The notes beneath the pieces are model-generated. The model saw only the letters and a list, made by a program, of their open reading frames with translations, ran no database searches and was not told where the DNA came from. Of a stretch of 64,000 nucleotides of DNA, positions 9,523 to 19,105 are shown piece after piece. The translations under genes and the position numbers were made by a program. Position 1 is the first letter of the stretch. Each line of letters starts with the position of its first letter. Origin of the DNA: Mayamaea pseudoterrestris (taxonomy: Eukaryota; Bacillariophyta; Bacillariophyceae; Sellaphorales; Sellaphoraceae); NCBI GenBank assembly GCA_027923505.1, contig BROI01000035.1:124001-188000 (forward strand), given 5' to 3'.

Positions 9523-10818
9523 ATGGAACCGCCTTGCCTTCCGTCTTTTTCCTTTGAGCGTCACTTGCAGGAAAAGTCAATCCATCGACTTCTCGAACAG
9601 CGACGACGCGATAGGCGAGCAAGATACCAGGCGTCGTCAGCAAATGATTACAAAACCTATTTGACGAGGCAAGCATACGCCATGAGTAACTGTGAAAATA
9701 AGACGCAGTCACCTCCAAATATGGAAGAGCTTTTGCGACAGGAATGGTACCACTGGCGCACGGATCCGCTCACTAGCAAAAGCGACTGGATTTTGGAGGT
9801 GCGAGTCGACCCAGACAAGCCTTCAACTTCTGATGATGGATGCGCCAAGGATCTTTCACTAGAAACGAGTTCAGACGATGACTCAGACATGCTGCTACCA
9901 GTAGAACTTTACCATGTTCACAAGGCTGTGCTGAAACGGCGGAGCAAGTACTTGGCACGAGTCGTTGAAGCGTCAGCAAAATCAGCCTGCGAGCTGCACT
10001 TACCGCCCATTGCAGCATCCGTGGTTCCAGTATGGCTGGATTGCATGTATGGAGTGCCTCTCATTCTACAATCGCCGCAGTCGGCCGTCGGCCTGCATCA
10101 TTTAGCTGGTTTGCTGGACACTCCAGACATCCGGCAAGCCGCAATGGAATACATACAAAACAACATCAGTCTCCAGAACGTCCATTTATACTACAAGCAC
10201 GCCGGCAGGGTTTATGAACAAGACATTGTGAAAGCCGCCGCAAACTACGTCGGACGCAAAATTCGCAGAATGGATTGGAGCGTTCCACTCATTGACGAAT
10301 GTCGAGCAACCTTTTGGGCACACGTCTTGCCTTACTGCGCATGCTCGAGAAGAGCAAGTCTCTTTGTCGCCATGGCGTGTGCGCGCGACCACTCGGAGCA
10401 GCGTCTTGATGCTGCTTTGTTTCAGAATTTGACGAGGCGCAAATATTTGCCCGAAATTGATGCGAGGGTGGCGTGCACGTTGCTGCGCATTGAAGCCGAA
10501 CTTGCATCGACAGTGACGAGACAATCGTCAAATCTGACTATGAACGAATTAACTTGCCTCCAGCGTCGGTGCTTTGCATCCTTGGCGAAAGACTGGCTCA
10601 AAATTACACCTGAAACGTTGTCGTTTTTGACCAAGAACGTTCCGGCCAAACTTTTGGAACTGCTTATGGTAGAGCTTGATCACGTCAGTGATGGACATTC
10701 TGTCGTACTACCGGTGCTTGCTAACAAGGCAAACAGATCAAGTCAGATTTCGGTGGTGTCGTCGGTGATTGACGACATGAACAATATGCTATCTGGACCT
10801 GGTAAATACGCAGTTTAA
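9523..10818 (+). CDS. BTB/POZ domain protein
   Basis: Single exon, 431 residues. The N-terminal 60 residues are very basic. A BTB/POZ fold spans about residues 86-217: WILEVRV, then an acidic insert (100-125), then VELYHVHKAVLKRRSKYLARV, the core LPPIAASVVPVWLDCMYG and LHHLAGLLDTPDIRQAAMEYI. The HxxVLxxRSxYF-type motif is the BTB hallmark. The region after 217 is helical and resembles a BACK-type extension. Many such proteins are adaptors for Cullin-3 ubiquitin ligases, which would be a reasonable guess here; no Kelch, MATH or ankyrin substrate domain is visible. Head-to-head with the UNC-45 gene. Confidence 0.75.
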   Translation: MEPPCLPSFSFERHLQEKSIHRLLEQRRRDRRARYQASSANDYKTYLTRQAYAMSNCENKTQSPPNMEELLRQEWYHWRTDPLTSKSDWILEVRVDPDKPSTSDDGCAKDLSLETSSDDDSDMLLPVELYHVHKAVLKRRSKYLARVVEASAKSACELHLPPIAASVVPVWLDCMYGVPLILQSPQSAVGLHHLAGLLDTPDIRQAAMEYIQNNISLQNVHLYYKHAGRVYEQDIVKAAANYVGRKIRRMDWSVPLIDECRATFWAHVLPYCACSRRASLFVAMACARDHSEQRLDAALFQNLTRRKYLPEIDARVACTLLRIEAELASTVTRQSSNLTMNELTCLQRRCFASLAKDWLKITPETLSFLTKNVPAKLLELLMVELDHVSDGHSVVLPVLANKANRSSQISVVSSVIDDMNNMLSGPGKYAV

Positions 10819-11312
10819 TGGTACATGTATACGGAAAGATGAGGAGTTGACGTTTCTCCCAATCCAATACTCAGTAGCAAACATCTCTTAGTGTGTATAA
10901 TATTATGACAAATTAGAATCACAATCATTATATAGTCATGCAGAACTCGGCTTTCATGTTGATGCCGGGCTTTCTGTCGGCGTAGTCATATCTGTGCTCC
11001 GGCTCATGGCGAATGCACTTAGAGGAAGTTGCCTTGGGACACTCATAAGATACCTTATGAGTTCAGCACTGAACTTCTTGTGCTGATTGCTTGTGAAAGT
11101 ATAGACGAAACTTCAGGAACCATCGAAGCAAAATGCCAGAGATGAGCTAACCTTGCTGCCGGACCTGTTGGATCGTGCTGCGACGTACGTAGTGCAACTA
11201 CCAGCTGCAGAGGTACACAAAGCGCGGCAGTGACAATCCGGCTGCGCTCGCGACAGTCACACAATTTGAGCGCGTGCGTCTTCGACCGATCCACTTGCCC
11301 CTTGCAGTCGAC
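10819..11312. other. Intergenic region
   Basis: Between the BTB stop and the oxidoreductase start. It holds the 3' flank of one gene and the promoter of the next. I see no further gene, RNA or repeat. Confidence 0.6.
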
Positions 11313-12914
11313 ATGAGATCCATTCCATCACGTACTCCATCTTCTGCAACAATCCTCAGCATGCTCGTTTCTCTCATCGCTCGAAAACAATCCGCGGCGT
11401 TTGTGTCGCGTGCTGCCTTTCAAACGGCTCGTTCCATCAGCTCGACGCCATTGCCCCTTGCCAAGGCTGGACAGGCTGAAGTTGTTCTTGTTGGATGCGG
11501 CGCTCCCAACCGAGGTATGTATGATAGGTTCAACTTGGACGAAAGTGAGGACGAAAGTGAGAAAATGTTCGCTCTGTTAACGACTTTACTGGCCATGTTC
11601 GTTTGGCTGCCGGTACTTGATGAAACAGAATCTTTTGTTAAGGAAGAAGAAAGGCGAGGTGCGCGATGTTCCTTAGATACGTACACCCTCGCCCCTCACA
11701 TTTCCTCGTCACAATTATCTATGATACAGGCATGGGATGGTACCATGCGATTCAGATGCTTGAGAACCGTAAGTAGCTAGTAGGCGTGCGAGGATTAAGG
11801 AAATTATAAGAGTCGACAACTAGGAAGCCGATGGATACTACTGTTAAATTGGAAATGACTTTTGGCTGTTACATCTACTCAGTCTCTCATCATTGCTCTC
11901 AACTTCAACTGCATGCACATAGAATGCCCACATGCTTCGCTGGATTACATTGTTGAGCCTTGGTTCATGGGCGACGGCGGCAATTCACCAGCCGGACAAG
12001 AATTCCAAGAGTTCCAAGCCGACGCCGAAGCTAAGTACGGCACCAAGTTTGCCAAGGACCTTTCCGAGCTTCCTCCTCCGGATCAGCCACGACTGGCTCT
12101 CATTTCAGGCCGTACTGCCGACAATCCAAGACTCTTGACTGAAAGTATCAAGCATGGAGCCAAGTGCGTTTACCTTGAAAAGCCAGGTGCACCCACTGTT
12201 GCTGAGCTTGAGCAAATGAAGAAAGAGGCTGAAGCTGCTGGCGTTGAAGTGTTGATGGGATACAACAAGAATGTATGCAAGTATGTTCGCAAGACGCGCG
12301 AGTACGCGTCAGAGCATGGTGGACACGTTACATTTGTCAGCAACAATGCCTACGAAAACACGCCCGAGTCGCTTGGCGAATGCTTTGAGCGCAACGCCGA
12401 AGGCATGCTCAAGAACATGGCCATCCATGAGCTTGCCTTGTTGGTGAGCTTTTACGACGTTTCGGTTGATAACATTGCTGAAGTCACTGCCGACAAGGAG
12501 TTTTCTTCCATGCAGACATTGCCAGGCCCAAGTGGCAAAATGTTTACCGACTTTGACAAGATTAAGTTTACCATCAAAACCAAGAACGGCAATGAAGTTT
12601 CTGTTGCAGCCGACCGCTGTGGTGGAACCGACTCGTACGCCACGGTCAGCGATAAATCCGGCAAGGAAGTCTTTCGGTACTACATGCCCGACGAGGAGGA
12701 CAAGAAGCATGTTCAGGAACTTCAAGCCAAGTACCCAACGGCCATGCCCTACTTTTTCACGCAAGATCCCGACTACATTACCGTCAAGGAGCGCGTGGCC
12801 AAGCACACTGTTGATGGCGCGCCTGCCGAAGGCATTGCCACCATTTCCACCGCTGTTGAAACCTTGCGCGTGGCCGAGTACTTGACACCCATTCTTCAGG
12901 AACAATTGAAGTAA
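11313..12914 (+). CDS. Gfo/Idh/MocA-family NAD(P)-dependent oxidoreductase
   Basis: Three exons: 11313-11514, 11730-11768 (a 39-bp micro-exon) and 11923-12914, giving 410 residues. Introns are 215 and 154 bp, both GT-AG. The N-terminus (from ATG 11313, or the internal ATG 11361) is rich in Arg, Ser and Ala and resembles a mitochondrial presequence. The Rossmann start is VVLVGCGAPNRGMGWYHA, built across the first intron; the micro-exon encodes most of GMGWYHAIQMLEN. EKPGAPTVAEL is the EKP motif of the family that contacts the cofactor, and GYNKNVCKYVRK follows it. The substrate cannot be read from sequence. An open frame at 11274 begins with GTG and was not used. Confidence 0.85.
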
Positions 12915-13161
12915 AATGAGTAGCGAAATTTGGATTGTCTAATTTAAAGAATGTTATAGTCTCTGACTGCGTCAAGGACTGCGTCAAGCTATCAGAAACA
13001 TTAATTCATACTCGTTAGGCAGTCGATCATATCAAGAGGAGGTGTGTTCATAAAACTTGTAAAAGAAGTTTGTACGCCACATATTATGTACCCGTAGAGC
13101 GATCATACACTCGCCCATGCAGGAAAGGCTTTAACTGAAACAGGGGACGAAATTACTCACA

Positions 13162-16100
13162 TTATCGTGGTAGACCGTCCGACACTGTAGAACCTTCGTC
13201 GGTACCGAAACGAAATACTTGGTCTCGTCCAGCGCTGTCCAACGAACGTGTTGTCAATGGCACTGCAGGTTGCTGCCTACCAAGCAGGTTAAAGTGTCTT
13301 GGAACGTCGTCACCCTCAATCGATGTTGCACTGGATTCCGACTCAGAGTCGCTGTTGGGTTTACTTCGTCGAAAACGGAACTGGGAATAGTTTGGAGCGC
13401 TGGATTGGAGCGTTGGCCCGTTCGGATTAAACGCTATTCCTGCTTCAAACATATTTCTCCTATATTCCGATGCGGCGTTACCAAAATAGATTGCATGAGG
13501 TGACTTGCCAGCTGACCCAAAGTAAATTGGCTTTACTTCTGGCCGTGTCGATGTTTCGTTCGTAACCAACTGGGCTGCATCAGTATTTTCTTGGCTCAGC
13601 GAAAGGGATGCGAGAGGATGGTTCATGGTTCCGCCCAGTGCATCTCCTTTTGTCGGGCTCTTCGCTGCTACACTTTTAAAGGTATCGTTCATACCTGCGC
13701 AAGATCCGAATACGAGTTTCGTATCACACTCATCTCCATCGTCCACCATTTTGTCATCCTTCAGCGGCGTGCTAGCATGCTGCGTCCCAGCACTTTTGCC
13801 ACGGCTTTCAATTTCGTGAGCGGGTGCATCCTTCACGGTTTTGGCTGGGAGCGTCTCCCAGTCATCATCATTTTCACACAAAGGGAATTGTATTGCATGT
13901 TTCGCATCAATCTCTGCACTGCCCTGCGTGGCAAGGAACGGCGAAGGTGTGTTTGTCGTGCTGCTCCATGGTGTCGACGAAATGATTGACGTCCGGTCTG
14001 TAAAAGCTCCGGTAGAAGCATTAGTTGGCGAAGATGGTGGGGTTCTTTGCAGTGTTGACAGTAGCATTCGCTTGTTTCGACAATGTGTTTGCGGGCGACT
14101 TGACACTATTACTCGCCGCGCTCGATAGGACCTTAAATAGTCCTGTATCGCCAAAATCGCGTTATTTCTTTTTCGCAAATTACGCTGCGCTTCGTGTAGG
14201 CGTAACAGATGGGCTTTTCGTGCAAGAAAAATCAACCACGCGGATTGAATCCTTACTGCGGCGTCGTTCACAATCATTTTGCGTTTGAGCGCACGAAGAG
14301 CTAAACCACTGCGCTGTCTTGCCTGGAAACCACGCCATGAAGTCTGCAACATCGTAGTTGCGTATGTTACCCAAATCAGTTCGGCTGTGTACGCCTTCCT
14401 CGCTAGAAACTTCCTCGCCACATTCTGGATTCGGACGGTAGCAGACGCTCGTTGTGTAGCCGAATCATCTGTGGCAATTTTGCGAGCGCGGTTCATGGAC
14501 TGAATTCTAACTGCAGCAGAGTGCCTCCGCACAGCAAGTGCATCTACAAATTGTTGTCGCCGGTGGAAATCTCGTCGTGCGATAAAACCGCGACATGATC
14601 GCTGTATCGACATAGCAGCAGCATTCTGCAAATCTTCGCGCCTCTTATGAAGCGCCACCAAGAAGGCTTTTTTCGTGGTATATCCTCGCACTGTCTTTTG
14701 AATTATGACTATCGCTTGATGGGCCTGGTGCAAGTGTGTCCTCGCTAAGAACGCTCTGACCTTGCTTTGTACCAAGACAGCCGCAATGAATTTTCGATTT
14801 GCTCGCAGGCTCTGGTATCTTCGCCGGGTCATGAAAGCACGGAAGCTACTTTGAAGGCAAATTGTCGCAGTGTCTCGCTGGGCACTATATTTGCCATGTG
14901 ATGGTCGCCTCTTTTTTATTTTCAATCGCGCAAGGTAACCGCGAGCCACGCGCTGAACGAGCGCTGCCTTTGCCTGTTGTCGAACATGCGCGAATCGTTT
15001 CCTGGCTAGCGCACGGCGCACACATCGCTGAAGAGACAACACAACTGAGTGCTTTCCATCGTCCCAGTCAATGAAACTCAGTTGCAATGGATCTGTCGCT
15101 GAGTTGTGCTCATGGATTGGTTCGCTTGAGAAGTGTTGATTTGGTAATGATCGCGCGCGCGTGGACGAATTGATATTGCTTAGCTGAACCAGCAGGTGGG
15201 ACATTAAATTTGTCCTCAGCTCCTTTTCAATTAATTGGTAGCCCAGCAACGAGACCATCTCCATCTCGTGCATCGTCGCTACAGCAGCTTCGTTGGTAGG
15301 CGTGAGAGATTCGTTGATCGTCGCCGAAGCTGAATATCTGTCGGTCAACTCTTTCGCTTGTTCATGAACTAAAGGGTGCCCAACCGCGTTAATTTCGCTC
15401 TTGTAGTCAACTGATAATGAGTCCAATGGGTGCATATTCGCGCAAGAGAAACCGCATACGATGATCTCATCAATGTCATCCACCAAATCCACAAGGTGCT
15501 TGTTTGGAAAGGGAAACGGGGCAGCATCTAAAACTCGGCTTTTGCCGTCATTGGCCTGCGCTTCCAACGATGCCCCGCCAAGAAGTAGAAGCAGAGGATC
15601 TGCATATACATGAGTAACTCTGGATACATTTGACTCGGGAAGCAGAATGCAACGCGACGTGCTGTGACACGGCATCTCTGGTGGCCTAGTAGATTTAAAA
15701 GCCACTCTTTGCGGAAAGTACAGCAAAATTTGTTCCGCGAGGTGAACTTCCACTAGAGAAAGCCGCCTCTGAAAGCGCGTCGATTCCGAAGCATGTGCCT
15801 CATCGTCCAGGATTTCTTCCTCAAATTCATCGCCAGACAAAAAAAGCGGCTCCGTCGAATGTGCATCAAATTTTTTGCCAGTTCCTTGCAGACTAGGAAA
15901 ACCAAACTTGAATCCTTGCGTTTTGTCGATTGGCTGCTTTTGCATTTCGTCAGATTCATCAGGATTTCGTAGCAACGACCTCTCCAGTGCGAAGTTTAAG
16001 GAAGTCAAGCTATTCTCCGTCACCTTTTTTGTAACCGGAGGAACAATTGACGCTGCGAAGATTGGTCGAGCTAGGGACTTTGGTCGACTGACAGGAATCG

Positions 16101-18840
16101 GCCATCCAGATGTAGCTGCGGTCTGCGTCGTGTTCATCGCGTATGCTGCAGGTATTGCACGAGCAGCTTGCGATGGCGAGGATGCGAGATTGCCATTTTC
16201 TCTGCATTTACTGTTAAAGATGGATGGCGGTGTTGCGCCACCAGTGACAGTAGTGGCTATTGCAACGCTTGAATCATTCTTAACGACCAATCTTTCGTTA
16301 AAAGTGACAGTTGTTAAAATGCAATTTGGTCTCATGCAATGATCGGCCACTCGATAACCAGTTTCGTCTATCGGCACTGCATCGATGCCATGCTGGTAGC
16401 CAGTACTACGTTGACCAAAGGCTTCACTATCTAGAGACACTCCTTCTTTTTCCACTTCATTACCAGCTCGTGCAATAGCATCACCTTCGCTCTCGAGATC
16501 AATTAGCACATCATTCGCCGCTGAGATGCATGTGGATAATACTACTTGCTTGTGGTGATGGTTAATCATGACATAATCGTCCGACAAGCACTTTTTGGTG
16601 TGCTCTGCTTCCTCGTCAACCCCTTGCTGTTCAGACAACTCAACACCGTCACTTGCAATCGCGGAGGCGTCATCAGACACTGGTGCGTGTATCGATCCCT
16701 TATCACCGCCGCCGTCTTTGTCGTCTTGCGCGACTTCGAAAGCCTTGATCGAAGCATTGGAAGTCCCATCAACTTTCAAGGCAGTTTCTCGCTGCTGTGT
16801 CTTTTCAAAAGAAGTTGGTGTCGGCGTTTCAGCGACAGGAAATGTTAATGGAAAGACAGTCTGAGCTGATCCGAAATTTTCAATTAAAACGGAAGCATCG
16901 GGCAGTGTAAAAGATGTTGATTGAAAATTATTGCCAGTTACCGGGATAGTTATATCGAAACCAGTCGTTTGAGTGAGCTCCGGCATCTCCTGGTCAATGC
17001 TTTGTCGACAAGTCGAATCGTCCGAACTGCCAGTAGATGTTGAGTCAGCTAATTTGGAATCGTCATCATCATCCAAATTGCACCTGGAGTCTCGATATAA
17101 TGTAGAGGGCTTCATAACCATATTTGGCGCGGACTCCACGCCAAATATAGTTGACGTTCCTGATATCTGCTGCGGAACTCCAAATAGATCCTTACTTGAC
17201 AAAGCAGGCGTCGAGGTGGAATTTGACAAGGCGCCGCCGAAATAGGAAGTTTTGTTGTCAAACGCGCGGCCACCAAAGGACGCTTGTGCTGCAGACGCTG
17301 TTGGAGCCGGTCCAAAAGTCCCAGTGGAAAGCTGATTAAACGACGATTGCACTTGACCCCCACACGAAGCAAATGACAAGGGTTTCGTCATTGCTGTTGC
17401 CGCAGCGGCGCCAAATACGCTCGCCGATGGAATTGTAGCACGTTCCAGAGAAGAATCGATTTGTATGTAATGCGCCGTTTGCATTATTGCAGTAGGTGGA
17501 CTCTTTGAAATTGAAGATTGACCAAATGGCGTCTGCGACTGGCCGCTCCATGAGCCAAACGATAAGGGTGTCGTTGAAGCAGCAAGAGGGACGCCAAATA
17601 TAGTCGTTGATGATTGGGTGGCCGTTTGGAAAGAAGCGACTCGGGATACCTCCTCTTGAGTGGCAGCAGCATCACTACTAGATTCATGACTCGTCGTGAC
17701 TGTCACTTGCCCACAGTCTTGAATTATGATTTGTTCCTTGGGCCGTTGCTTTTCATCTGTCGGTACCATTCCAATCTGCTGCACAACCTGGATTCCACTA
17801 ACAACGCGACCAAATACCACATGCTTGCCATCCAATTGCTTGAGTGGCGCCTTCAGCGTAATAAAGAATTGGCTCGAGTTGCGATTCGTGCCATTGTTTG
17901 CCATGCTTACAAGTCCAACTTGTGAATGCTGCAAAAAGGCTTCATCGACAAAGTTTCCCCAAAGGTCCGTCTTTTGCGGCAGATTTGGAGCAAAAATGGA
18001 CTCTCCGCCCGTCCCATCAGCTTTGGTAAAGTCTCCGGCTTGAATGCAAAAGTTTGGCACGACGCGATGAACGTACGTGTTTCGATAGTGCAACGGTTTC
18101 TTCGAGCGGCCTACTCCCTTTTCTCCAGTGCAAAGGGCACGAAAGTTTTCGCAGGCTAGCGGACAGGTGTTTTGGAAAAGTTGAATCGTAATGCGACCGT
18201 ACTTTGCAATCTCCAAGTAGCAAAGAGTACCTTGGCAATCATCTGCTAATGGCGGAAGCGGAATGTTCGACTCGTATCGCGCGTGTAGCTTGGCGAACAA
18301 TTCCTCCTCCCGGCCCAGATACGATGCCAACGTCTTGTCAATGTTATCAAGTTTGGATGAATTAAACTTGGTATAAAAGTCAATGAGGCGCTTGCGGTAA
18401 TCAGTTGTTGCTGGAAAGAGTGCAGGTGCAGGTGAGAATGCCGGTGTTGTCGATGCGTATTGTTGCGTAGGAGCATCAATAGCCGCAGCCTTAGTAGCAG
18501 TTTCGTCAAGCGCAAGCGGAGTCTCCTTTACAGTGAATTCACTAGCTTCAAGTAAGCCTTCTGCTACTGTCGTAATTGTAGATTGCTGGCTCGAGGACTT
18601 TAAAGCAATTTGTGTAAAGGGGATTTGCACTGGAATAACAATGGGTGGCGACGGCGCAAGTCTAATGGGCTGAATCTTTCGTCGCTCCCGCGCAAACCAA
18701 GCATCTCGGCGAGCTCGAAAGTAGGGACTTGATTCTCTCGACGGAACACCAGTAGCAGTCAGGTAAAGATTGTTACTTCCAGTGGGAGCATGCAGCGGCG
18801 GCGTGGAGGACGTTTCCCCTGATGAGGACTGCGACTCCAT
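13162..18840 (-). CDS. Giant cyclophilin / FG-repeat / IQ-motif protein
   Basis: One uninterrupted 5.7-kb exon encoding 1892 residues. About 148-192 is a helical motif (RLIDFYTKFNSSKLDNIDKT then GREEELFAKLHARY). About 204-381 is a cyclophilin-type peptidyl-prolyl isomerase: HRVVPNFCIQAGDFT keeps the equivalents of CypA Arg55, Phe60 and Gln63 (R259, F264, Q267), and SMANNGTNRNSSQFF and LDGKHVVFGRV follow. Residues about 410-570 carry spaced FG dipeptides (SFGSW, PFGQ, VFGA, TFGP, SFGG, YFGG, LFGV, IFGV) in a Ser/Thr/Gln-rich sequence, as in FG nucleoporins. About 1266-1530 holds ten good IQ motifs plus one degenerate, such as VQRVARGYLARLK. More FG sites follow near the C-terminus (YFGSA, YFGNA). 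The cyclophilin plus FG combination suggests a nuclear pore location; the IQ array suggests calmodulin-type light chains. The overall protein has no named family known to me. Confidence 0.85.
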   Translation of the reverse strand: MESQSSSGETSSTPPLHAPTGSNNLYLTATGVPSRESSPYFRARRDAWFARERRKIQPIRLAPSPPIVIPVQIPFTQIALKSSSQQSTITTVAEGLLEASEFTVKETPLALDETATKAAAIDAPTQQYASTTPAFSPAPALFPATTDYRKRLIDFYTKFNSSKLDNIDKTLASYLGREEELFAKLHARYESNIPLPPLADDCQGTLCYLEIAKYGRITIQLFQNTCPLACENFRALCTGEKGVGRSKKPLHYRNTYVHRVVPNFCIQAGDFTKADGTGGESIFAPNLPQKTDLWGNFVDEAFLQHSQVGLVSMANNGTNRNSSQFFITLKAPLKQLDGKHVVFGRVVSGIQVVQQIGMVPTDEKQRPKEQIIIQDCGQVTVTTSHESSSDAAATQEEVSRVASFQTATQSSTTIFGVPLAASTTPLSFGSWSGQSQTPFGQSSISKSPPTAIMQTAHYIQIDSSLERATIPSASVFGAAAATAMTKPLSFASCGGQVQSSFNQLSTGTFGPAPTASAAQASFGGRAFDNKTSYFGGALSNSTSTPALSSKDLFGVPQQISGTSTIFGVESAPNMVMKPSTLYRDSRCNLDDDDDSKLADSTSTGSSDDSTCRQSIDQEMPELTQTTGFDITIPVTGNNFQSTSFTLPDASVLIENFGSAQTVFPLTFPVAETPTPTSFEKTQQRETALKVDGTSNASIKAFEVAQDDKDGGGDKGSIHAPVSDDASAIASDGVELSEQQGVDEEAEHTKKCLSDDYVMINHHHKQVVLSTCISAANDVLIDLESEGDAIARAGNEVEKEGVSLDSEAFGQRSTGYQHGIDAVPIDETGYRVADHCMRPNCILTTVTFNERLVVKNDSSVAIATTVTGGATPPSIFNSKCRENGNLASSPSQAARAIPAAYAMNTTQTAATSGWPIPVSRPKSLARPIFAASIVPPVTKKVTENSLTSLNFALERSLLRNPDESDEMQKQPIDKTQGFKFGFPSLQGTGKKFDAHSTEPLFLSGDEFEEEILDDEAHASESTRFQRRLSLVEVHLAEQILLYFPQRVAFKSTRPPEMPCHSTSRCILLPESNVSRVTHVYADPLLLLLGGASLEAQANDGKSRVLDAAPFPFPNKHLVDLVDDIDEIIVCGFSCANMHPLDSLSVDYKSEINAVGHPLVHEQAKELTDRYSASATINESLTPTNEAAVATMHEMEMVSLLGYQLIEKELRTNLMSHLLVQLSNINSSTRARSLPNQHFSSEPIHEHNSATDPLQLSFIDWDDGKHSVVLSLQRCVRRALARKRFAHVRQQAKAALVQRVARGYLARLKIKKRRPSHGKYSAQRDTATICLQSSFRAFMTRRRYQSLRANRKFIAAVLVQSKVRAFLARTHLHQAHQAIVIIQKTVRGYTTKKAFLVALHKRREDLQNAAAMSIQRSCRGFIARRDFHRRQQFVDALAVRRHSAAVRIQSMNRARKIATDDSATQRASATVRIQNVARKFLARKAYTAELIWVTYATTMLQTSWRGFQARQRSGLALRALKRKMIVNDAAVRIQSAWLIFLARKAHLLRLHEAQRNLRKRNNAILAIQDYLRSYRARRVIVSSRPQTHCRNKRMLLSTLQRTPPSSPTNASTGAFTDRTSIISSTPWSSTTNTPSPFLATQGSAEIDAKHAIQFPLCENDDDWETLPAKTVKDAPAHEIESRGKSAGTQHASTPLKDDKMVDDGDECDTKLVFGSCAGMNDTFKSVAAKSPTKGDALGGTMNHPLASLSLSQENTDAAQLVTNETSTRPEVKPIYFGSAGKSPHAIYFGNAASEYRRNMFEAGIAFNPNGPTLQSSAPNYSQFRFRRSKPNSDSESESSATSIEGDDVPRHFNLLGRQQPAVPLTTRSLDSAGRDQVFRFGTDEGSTVSDGLPR

Positions 18841-19105
18841 TACTGTTTACTGCTATCGACTGGCAGCTAACGTTAATGATCACCAAAAAAATGAAATCTT
18901 TTATGTTTCAGTTGATTCTATCTCGCTGACCGGACGAGACTCCAAACAGATTCGCGCACGAGGAACGAGGAGGACAAGCTGCTGTTTGTGTTGCCATGGC
19001 GCAGCGACGCTGCGCAATTTTTACACGCGGTAATGAAAACTGAAACGTCATCATGTCTTACATCAAGATCCGTTTCCGCAAGTCGTTCGACGACCTTGCA
19101 TCGAA
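18841..19105. promoter_or_regulatory. Divergent promoter region, cyclophilin-FG / RNase H1
   Basis: 265 bp separate the two starts. No strong core element is evident. Confidence 0.45.

Noticed and set aside
13162-18840. Direct RanBP2/Nup358 orthologue
   Set aside because: Domain order differs, there are no Ran-binding domains or zinc fingers, and an IQ array is present.
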